A DNA stretch of 64,000 bases from Armigeres subalbatus. Its lineage: Eukaryota; Arthropoda; Insecta; Diptera; Culicidae. The notes under the pieces were generated by a model that had not been told where the DNA came from, did no database searches, and saw only the letters and a program-made list of their open reading frames with translations. How positions within the stretch are numbered: the stretch's first letter is position 1; each line of letters opens with the position of its first letter. This document shows, piece after piece, positions 57,070-64,000 of this stretch. The stretch is taken from the NCBI RefSeq assembly GCF_024139115.2, contig NC_085141.1, positions 66,043,675 through 66,107,674 on the forward strand. Reading direction: 5' to 3'. Made by a program: the position numbers and the translations under genes.

Positions 57070-57161
57070 AAGAACATTTACTTCTGATACCAGAGGTGAG
57101 CCAGCCAAGGGCTGAAAACCTCTTAAATAAAGACAATAATAATAATAATAAGAACATTTAC
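57070..57161 (+). mobile_element. 68-bp truncated retroposon with 12-bp TSD
   Basis: 57082-57149 holds only the 3' tail (gaggtgagccagcc, then aataaagac and (aat)n). A perfect 12-bp TSD aagaacatttac lies at 57070-57081 and 57150-57161. An extreme 5' truncation of a LINE or SINE. Confidence 0.85.
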
Positions 57162-57873
57162 AGAAACGCGAAATGGGGGCTTTCTACCCATTCTAAATAT
57201 ACAGTGTACACGTTTCGGAAGTTTAAATATGTTAAGTCAATAACAGCATCTTACACCCTTACGGTCATACAGCAAGAGAAGAATTGTTAGTCCGACTTTA
57301 GTTGCTACTAATTCGAGACCTACTATAGGGTAAGACGGTATAATGCGCCCCACCTGGCCAAAACGCCCCACTTTGATGTCTAGAAAACTATAACTAACTA
57401 AGGGTCAACATCAGTTGGTACCTATAAATATTTGTAAAACCATCATCTTATGTGAATATGGGAGTATTTTTGTATTACGTAATAAAAATAATAGAAAAAT
57501 ACAAAAAGTTACAGTTTTGATGTAACTTTCAATGTTTGTTTGCTCAACATTCTGGAGCGACGCTAGCATACTGTCCGCAAAACTTGCACTGGAACACTCA
57601 GTTGGGCAACAAAATAACTTTTCTCAGTGGTTAATATGATATAAAATTGCTTCCATGTTCAAAAATGAATCGTTTTTCTAAAATATGTTTCACTGGTCAA
57701 AACGCCCCAGTGTAGGTAGGACGATATACCCTTACCAACTGGACACAAGCGCGGCGATCTTGCAGCAGTTGGTTGTTGGTTTTTCAATGCCAAGCGCATA
57801 AGGATTTGTAACTTTTTTATTATGGGATTGATAAAATACGGGCAATACATTTGCGACTTTCTGAACTACAAAT

Positions 57874-60800
57874 TAACACAAGGGGGTCCCGTAGCGTAGT
57901 TGGCTACACGTTCGCCTTACAAGCGAATGGTCATTAGGGTGGGACAAAATTTTATTTTCACTTCCTGCATGGTTTTCGCACGCCTCTTCGGTCCTATAAT
58001 GCTTGTGCAAAATTTCAGATCAATCGGTGAAACTATATTTTAGCGCCGGGGATTTTGATTTTCCATAGGATTTACTATGGGAAAATTTATCTTTACAAAG
58101 AAAAAATCCCCAAGGTGTCCCATTATACTCTAACGATAAATCGATCCAACTACATCATATGAAATTTTACCAGCAAACTTTCATTGGAAGACCGCAAAGT
58201 GATCCGACGCTCGTGAAAAATGTTATTTACATAAAACTAATTGCTATATGAACGCAAGGCTCATTGTACTTTATGTTCCACCATCACTGCCGTCTGTTGC
58301 TTGCTGTTGTTTGCACGAGGCACCACTTTGCGTGGAGGATTCGCTCAGCATGAATGAAAAGCGGGTTACTAGGGATACGTTTATTGGCCTTACTGTTTGA
58401 GTCTTCGGCCTTCTAGCTAGAAGAAATTCAACCAAATTTCAATGAAGGTGTGATTAACAAAAAGATGCATGTAACGAACACTTTCCACACATCATGCAAC
58501 GAAGTGATAATAGATGCGATGTATTAGTTGGGGCCTCTGAATCGCGACGTCAATAGTTCGAAGCTGGTCTGAACGGGACGGGGATTTTTTGGTACTGGTA
58601 ATCTTTTTGATATTCATATTTATATTCCTAAATTCTAATTTTCGAGATTTCCAGTATTTCTAACAGATTTAGATAAGATACACAGATAAAAATATGTTGG
58701 AATTTTAAATGTATTTTTATGCACATATTTGGAGCATGCAAATAGACGCAATATCTAATCGATCTTATTTTTCCTTTAAATAAAATTAAATTCAAACTGT
58801 GCCTGCTTGTAAAACTCAGTCAAATTTAATTGAATATCATGTTAATTCGTTTGATGGAATTAGCAGCAATTTTACAAGTCGTTGAATTTTCAAAACTATT
58901 TGCTGTGTACTTGTGATACTGATTTCCGAAGAGAACAATTTAATGAACTTGCTCTGCTGCGTTGATACTTGATTGACATTTATTGACGATTATTCAAATC
59001 AAAGACTACCGTGTTAGAGACACTTTTTGTAAAGTTGTGTATTTTCTAAATTGTGAAATAGTTTAGGAGATTCCTAGATTTGTTTTGCCTCGAGTTGGAA
59101 ATCTCTTTAATAAAGATTTTAGAATAAATCTAGATTTTATGTAAAGTTTACATCACATCCCATTTTAAATCAACGTCACATCATGAATATTCAATCAAAC
59201 AAATTTAGCAAAGATCTCAATTATATAATTCTGCAACTATTACCAACATCATTGGGGCTATTTTAAGCCTGTTGATGGAAAAGAATAAATAAATAAATAA
59301 ATAAACTAAAAAATTAAATTATTACGATCTTATAGAAATGGATAATATATTTTCCCATAGAAAATAATTAGAAAGCACATAAAATGAATCTATTTGAAAG
59401 GTTGTTTTGAAATGGCTCTCTTGTCTCAAGCATATTAATAAATAAGTGATTATTTTTGAAATTTTGGTTTAAAGCATATTTATTAAATCTATTTTATGTC
59501 ACATTCCGACATACGAACTCAAAATATTCGTTTACAACATCAACGGTGATATTAAGAACTGTTTGTACAGTAGCTCATGATTTTAAGATATAACTATTAA
59601 CTATCAACATCATTATTGTTTAGATGTAAGCTAAATAAATAAATCATCACTTCATAATTAAAAAAAAAAATACACGGCTGACAGAATAGTTTGTATGAAA
59701 ATAGAAAATTAGTTATAATTCAAGTCTTTGATTTGAATTATTGGCATATCAATCAAATATCAAAGAAGCAAAGCAACTTCATTAAATTATTCTTTTCTGA
59801 AATCAGTATCACAAGAATCATATCTGTCTTTTAGAAATACCAGAAAGCTTCTCGAAAGTAAGAATATGGAAATATAAAGAATTTCCTAAAGAATACCAGC
59901 TTCGAACTATTGACGTCGAGAATGAAAGGCCCAAACCTATACCTCGCATCTATAGTCGCTTCGTAGCATTGTGTGTGGAAAGTGTGCGTTACATGCCTCT
60001 TTTTGTTAATCACACCTTCATTTAAATTTGGTTGAATTTCTTCTAGCTAGAAGGACGAAGACTTAAACAGCAAGGCCAGTAAACGTAACCCTAGTAACCC
60101 GCTTTTCATTCATGCTATGCGAATCCTCCACGCAAAGTGGTGCCTCGTACCTACAAACAACAACAAGTAGCAGACGGCAGTGATGCTGGAACAAAAAGTA
60201 CAATGAGCCTTGCGTTCATACAGCAATTAGTTTTATGTAAATAACATTTTTCACGAGCGTCGGATCACTTTGCGGTCTTCCAATGAAAGTTTGTTGGTAA
60301 AATTTCCTATGATGTAGTTGGATCGATTTATCGTTAGAGAATAATGGGACACCTCGGGGATTTTTTCTTTGTCAAGATATATTTCCCCATAGTAAATCCT
60401 ATGGAAAATTAAAATCGCCGGCGCTAAAATATAGTTTCACCAATTGATCTACAATTTTGCACAAGCATTGGAAGACCCAAAAGGCTTCTGAAAAATATGA
60501 GGGAACGAAAATTTATTTTTTTCATATACCCATGTCCCAGGCTAATGGTCATGGGTTCGATTCCCAACCCCTCCACCAAAACCTCGTCGGTCGCCGGATG
60601 CGCAGCCCATGCGGTAGCGTATTGGGGAACGCGTCTTACCGTCACGGTTGCCTGATGACGACTGACAACTTGTTCTTCTCGGAGGCATTCCTCGAACGGA
60701 CCCGGCTTAATGGCAACTGAACAATGCAACGAAAACTGGATGCTCGACATGGACAAACGGACACAATGGACTCACGATGAGATGGACTGGCAACGACAAC

Positions 60801-60939
60801 AATAAAGGTTATGGAAATCTAAAAATAGATTCTGTGTGTATTCTGCTCAGCAGAATACCACAGTAGATCTCGGCACAGTAGCGGTTAAGTAACACAGGCA
60901 CTAACAAATAAAGAAAGGAATAAAAAAAAAATAACACAA
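57874..60939 (+). mobile_element. tRNA-Val-type SINE split by a foldback element
   Basis: SINE halves at 57882-57934 and 60553-60931. The head reads gtcccgtagcgtagttggct then ttcgccttacaagcgaa; the seven-base loop of that stem carries TAC, the anticodon of tRNA-Val. Across the insertion it resumes as gggttcgattccc (B box). About 380 bp of unrelated body and poly-A follow. An 8-bp TSD, taacacaa, is at 57874-57881 and 60932-60939. Different family from the five GGGCCCTCC-type SINEs. Confidence 0.85.
57926..60552. mobile_element. 2.6-kb foldback element with 9-bp TSD
   Basis: The element at 57935-60543 has a perfect 9-bp TSD, aatggtcat (57926-57934 and 60544-60552), interrupting the SINE B-box region. 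The arms pair from the ends (tgggaca words) inward for roughly 0.8-1 kb, with an extra segment of about 220 bp in the left arm near 58690-58910. Centre (59050-59600) AT-rich with no frame. A 9-bp TSD with long arms fits a Mutator-like non-autonomous element. Confidence 0.87.
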
Positions 60940-61289
60940 AATTGCATAAATTGCGTTGAAAAATAAAAAGTTATCAAGGAGTTGCCTTAGGGGGGGGATA
61001 TTATACCGTCTTACCCTACCTATGCATCTCCGCAATGGTCATGGGATAGGATATTGCTAGGGCTAGTTACAAAAAAAAATATTTTATCGGGATTCACTTC
61101 GGTTGGCGATGCGATTTATGGAATGGGATATAACTATGCGCATTGAAAATATTCTTCTCACTTCCCTCCCTATCAAATCGGCGTGGTGACCTAAAATACG
61201 ACCAAACGCGCACTCGTTAACTTTCTACCGACCGCACAAAGCAGTACAAGTTATTTCGGATGGTCGTGAGATCGTTCTGCGTGCTTCTC

Positions 61290-61600
61290 GAAAACACAAA
61301 CAAACGCGCACTGAATTACTAGACGAAGAACTAAGACTCGAGAGAGTGCAAAGGAGATTCATACGTTAAGCGCTAAAATCTTTGCCGTGGAGAGGTCTTG
61401 AAAACTTGCCGCCCTATTCTGAAAGATGCCGTTTGCTAAGTTTAGACACTCTGGAAAACCGACAAAAACTACAGCGATGTTTGTTTGTTGCTATATTAAA
61501 GTTATGTCCATTTAGAATCCGGAATAATAAAATCATCTGTATCTCGGTATCGGATTGACGTACAAATAAGGTTAATACATCAAAACAAGGGTAATTCACT
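61290..61600 (+). pseudogene. LINE ORF2 C-terminal fragment
   Basis: The plus strand reads RLERVQRRFIR, a stop, then LPWRGLENLPPYSERCRLL and LDTLENRQKLQRC. This is the stretch after the RT thumb in Jockey/CR1-type LINEs. The RT core and 3' UTR are missing. Clade uncertain. Confidence 0.62.
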
Positions 61601-61649
61601 GTACTTTAAGGAAAAAATATTGATATGAATGATTTTTTCTTGTTTCTAG

Positions 61650-62115
61650 TGAAAATTCGCACCTTCTTCTTTATTCCTCTTATCAAAAGTTGCACACCTC
61701 CGGAATCAACTGCCTTGACACATTTGTTCCACATTTTGGTCATATGAATCGCGTCCCGAGCTGTTTTCCACTTTTCTTGAGTTTCCGCTTCATTACTACC
61801 CGAAATGTCTCGATGGGCCGGAGCTGTGGGCAGTTGTGCGGATTTAGGTTTTTATGGATGAAATCTTCGTTATTATCGCGGTATCACTGGATGACTTCCC
61901 GGCTGTGGTGGCAACTCGCCAAATCCGGCCGAAACTTCACGGGACCTTTATGGGCTTTATGGAAGGTAGACCGCGGTTTTTGAGACATTTCTTCTTGTAC
62001 AGCTTCGAGTCCATCGTCTTATTCGTCACAAACACTTAGGTCTTTGCTCCATAGCTGAATATCCCTTGCCAAAATCATTGTTTTTTTTTGCAAGTTTGTC
62101 CAAAAAGAAAACATA
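61650..62115 (-). pseudogene. DD37E Tc1/mariner-type transposase remnant
   Basis: The minus strand encodes FRPDLASCHHSREVIQ, a stop (TGA, probably from a Trp codon), YRDNNEDFIHKNLNPHNCP and QLRPIETF. The second catalytic Asp (codon 61923-61925) and the final Glu (61809-61811) are separated by exactly 37 residues, which defines DD37E, a group described from mosquitoes. Upstream, GAKTxVFVTNK matches the region before this block. The N-terminal DNA-binding half and TIRs are not found; frameshifts follow the Glu. Confidence 0.85.
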
Positions 62116-62547
62116 AACTTGGCTGCTGAAACTAATGTCCCCAATCTTCTATCCATGATGAACTTCCATGTAACAAGTAGATCACTGCAGAATACTACTT
62201 CATTACAACCAACTTGGAATTTGGATACAATGGACCGATCTCTGTCGCGCTTTTATTGCCATCATAGATTTATTCGAGCTCAACGAATCAACATACGTTT
62301 CGTAAATCTGGTTAAACGTTTGGTTATCTAATAATAAGTTTTTATTTCTATTAAGACTATTTGCCAGATAGACCATCTCAAATACAAATAGTTTTTGTAG
62401 AAAAATGCGTCATGCCAACTTAGGAGGTTTTTAAAGTACCGTTTTGACTCAAATATCAAACAGACTCATATTCCAAACACTTACCACATGGAGATTAATC
62501 TGCAATACTACTTGATACTTGATACTTGATGGGCTACAGGTCTTCGA

Positions 62548-63725
62548 TGAACCTACGCCGAATGGAGTATCCTTCTCCACTGGACTCGATCCTGGGCCAA
62601 TCGCTTCCAGTCGCCCTGAACATTGAGCGCCCTCAGGTCCTCTTCAACTGCAAAAAGCCATCGTGTACACGGCCTTCCATGAAGCCTGCAGCCTCTTCCG
62701 GGTTCTCTACTAAATATTATCTTCGCTTGACGTTCTTCCGGCATACGAACAACGTGACCAGCCCACCGTAGTCTGCCGTGTTGTATAAGCTTAATAATAT
62801 CCAGCCCTTTATACACTTGGTACAATTCGTGATTCATGCGACGCCGCCAGATACCGTTCTCCAGTTTACCGCCGAGTATTGTCCGCAGCACCTTACGCTC
62901 AAACACTCCGAAAGCTCTCCGATCAGCCTCCTTTAACGTCCATGTCTCATGGCCGTATAAAGCCACCGGAAGAATCAGAGTAGTATACAGCGCGAGTTTT
63001 GTTTTCGTTTGCAGACTACGGGACTTAAGCTGGTTACGAAGTCCGTAATAAGTCCTATTTGCAGCTGCAATACACCTTTTCACCTCGCGGGTAACATCAT
63101 TATCGCACGTCACTAATGTTCCAAGATACACAAATTCTTCCACCACTTCAAATTTTTCACCATCCAGCACCATTTCGCTACCACCACCACACCATTAATG
63201 AACCCACGTTGATTGCCAGCGACCATGTACTTCGTTTTGCTGGTATTGATCGTGAGTCCAATCCTCGCTGTCTCCCTCTTAAAAGGCACAAAAGCCTCTT
63301 CCACGGCACGGCGATCAATTCCGATAATATCGATATCGTCCGCAAATCCCAGGAGCATATGCGATTTTGTGATAATGGTACCGCTTCTTTGCACACCATC
63401 TCTCCTAATCACTCCCTCGAGCGCTATATTGAACAGTAGATTCGAGAGTGCATCACCCTGCTTTAAACCATCTAAGGTAACAAATGACGTCGATATTTCA
63501 TCCGCAACCCCTACACTTGATTTCGATCCGTCCAACGTTATACGAATCAGCCGTATCAGTTTCGCCGAAAAACCATGTTCAAGCATAATTTGCCATAATT
63601 AATTCCGTTTCACTGAATCGTACGCCGCCTTGAAATCAATAAACAGATGATGTGTCTGCAAGTTGTACTCCCGGAATTTATCAAGGATTTGTCTCAGGGT
63701 AAACATTTGATCCGTCGTAATCTGT
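62548..63725 (-). pseudogene. RTE-like LINE: RT core and C-terminus
   Basis: Minus strand. 63720-63590: TDQMFTLRQIL, then HHLFIDFKAAYDSVKRN and a stop (about 63600). 63586-63120: GLKQGDALSNLLFN (the G-x-x-QGD palm block), then catalytic FADDIDIIG near 63340, then TINTSKTKYM. A frameshift near 63120-63190. 63173-62553: FEVVEEFVYLGTLVT, ALYGHETWTL, VFERKVLRTI, WRRRMNHELYQVY and RLRWAGHVVRM, a conserved C-terminal region. 5'-truncated within the RT. RTE assignment is by C-terminal style and is not certain. Only about two lesions, so relatively young. Confidence 0.82.
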
Positions 63726-64000
63726 AATATTTCGTTATTATTACATAAACAAACTAATTTCAGGTGTACGGATCAATGACATTATAATTGTCTACCAATG
63801 AGATAGCGTTGAAGTTTTTAATTTTAGTGAATTTAAAAAGGTGATCGGAATTTGAATTGAACTTTCCCAGCAAATTCCTAAAACATTCATCTGAAATTTG
63901 TTGGCCTCATGTTGGTTCAAAATCGGGATTAAGCCAAACTTGAGAAACGGCACTTTTTCGAATTTTATTTTAATTTTTTTAAATAGTTAGAGGCTTCAAA
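63726..64000. other. Unassigned AT-rich end of window
   Basis: No gene or repeat seen. Confidence 0.35.

Larger units (their letters stand above)
57326..61018. mobile_element. TA-flanked MITE split by a SINE
   Basis: The element at 57328-61016 has TIRs starting gggtaagacggtataat (right end mirrored), flanked by TA. About 0.64 kb belongs to the MITE itself: 57328-57881 and 60940-61016. The SINE insertion accounts for the rest. Tc1/mariner-like by TSD; no transposase. Confidence 0.85.

Noticed and set aside
57882..57934. tRNA-Val gene
   Set aside because: Only the 5' half is present before a foldback insertion, and the sequence continues into a SINE body with poly-A and TSD.

Overview
The window is non-coding, repeat-dominated DNA from a mosquito, most likely an Aedes species. 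The case for Aedes rests on a Juan-like Jockey-clade LINE, R1-, I- and RTE-type LINE remnants, a BEL/Pao gag remnant, a DD37E Tc1/mariner remnant, several tRNA-derived SINEs, and many hAT-like and TA-target MITEs packed into AT-rich intergenic sequence. No intact host gene could be supported. The assignment is inferred from element types, not from a database match.

Layout: 1-2200 is a 24-bp satellite with an internal inverted block. 2.2-9.3 kb holds two SINEs with clean target-site duplications (TSDs), two palindromic elements, a hAT-like element with an 8-bp TSD and two broken LINE fragments. 9.3-13.2 kb is a degenerate 52-bp repeat field broken by a SINE, a 1.2-kb retroposed element and a foldback element whose arms are themselves short tandem repeats. 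14.3-24.7 kb is a stack of inverted-repeat DNA elements: a 1.9-kb TIR element, then a possible outer MITE (16246-24719) enclosing decayed satellite and another MITE, which in turn encloses a 4.2-kb hAT-like element. 24.7-30.5 kb is partly low-copy sequence with a BEL/Pao gag remnant and a 1.1-kb hAT-like element. 30.6-38.3 kb is a 23-bp satellite of about 6.8 kb lying between hAT-like inverted ends, followed by a 1.26-kb tandem duplication reaching 40.5 kb. 42.4-51 kb is an R1-clade-like LINE interrupted by a Juan-like LINE, which is itself interrupted by a hAT-type MITE and a SINE. 54.2-55.8 kb is a second copy of the hAT-like family seen at 6.4 kb. 57.3-61.0 kb is another nest: TA-flanked MITE, then a tRNA-Val-type SINE, then a 2.6-kb foldback element with a 9-bp TSD. 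61.3-63.7 kb holds three dead transposon coding fragments (LINE, DD37E, RTE-like).

No genes work together here. What can be read is an insertion history, because nested elements and their TSDs give relative ages. The best candidates for something undescribed are (i) the 23-bp satellite carried between hAT-like ends and open in all three forward frames, (ii) the foldback element with minisatellite arms and its relatives, and (iii) the palindrome at 3.2 kb carrying a tRNA B-box-like motif on both strands. Whether the satellites make small RNAs is an open, testable question.
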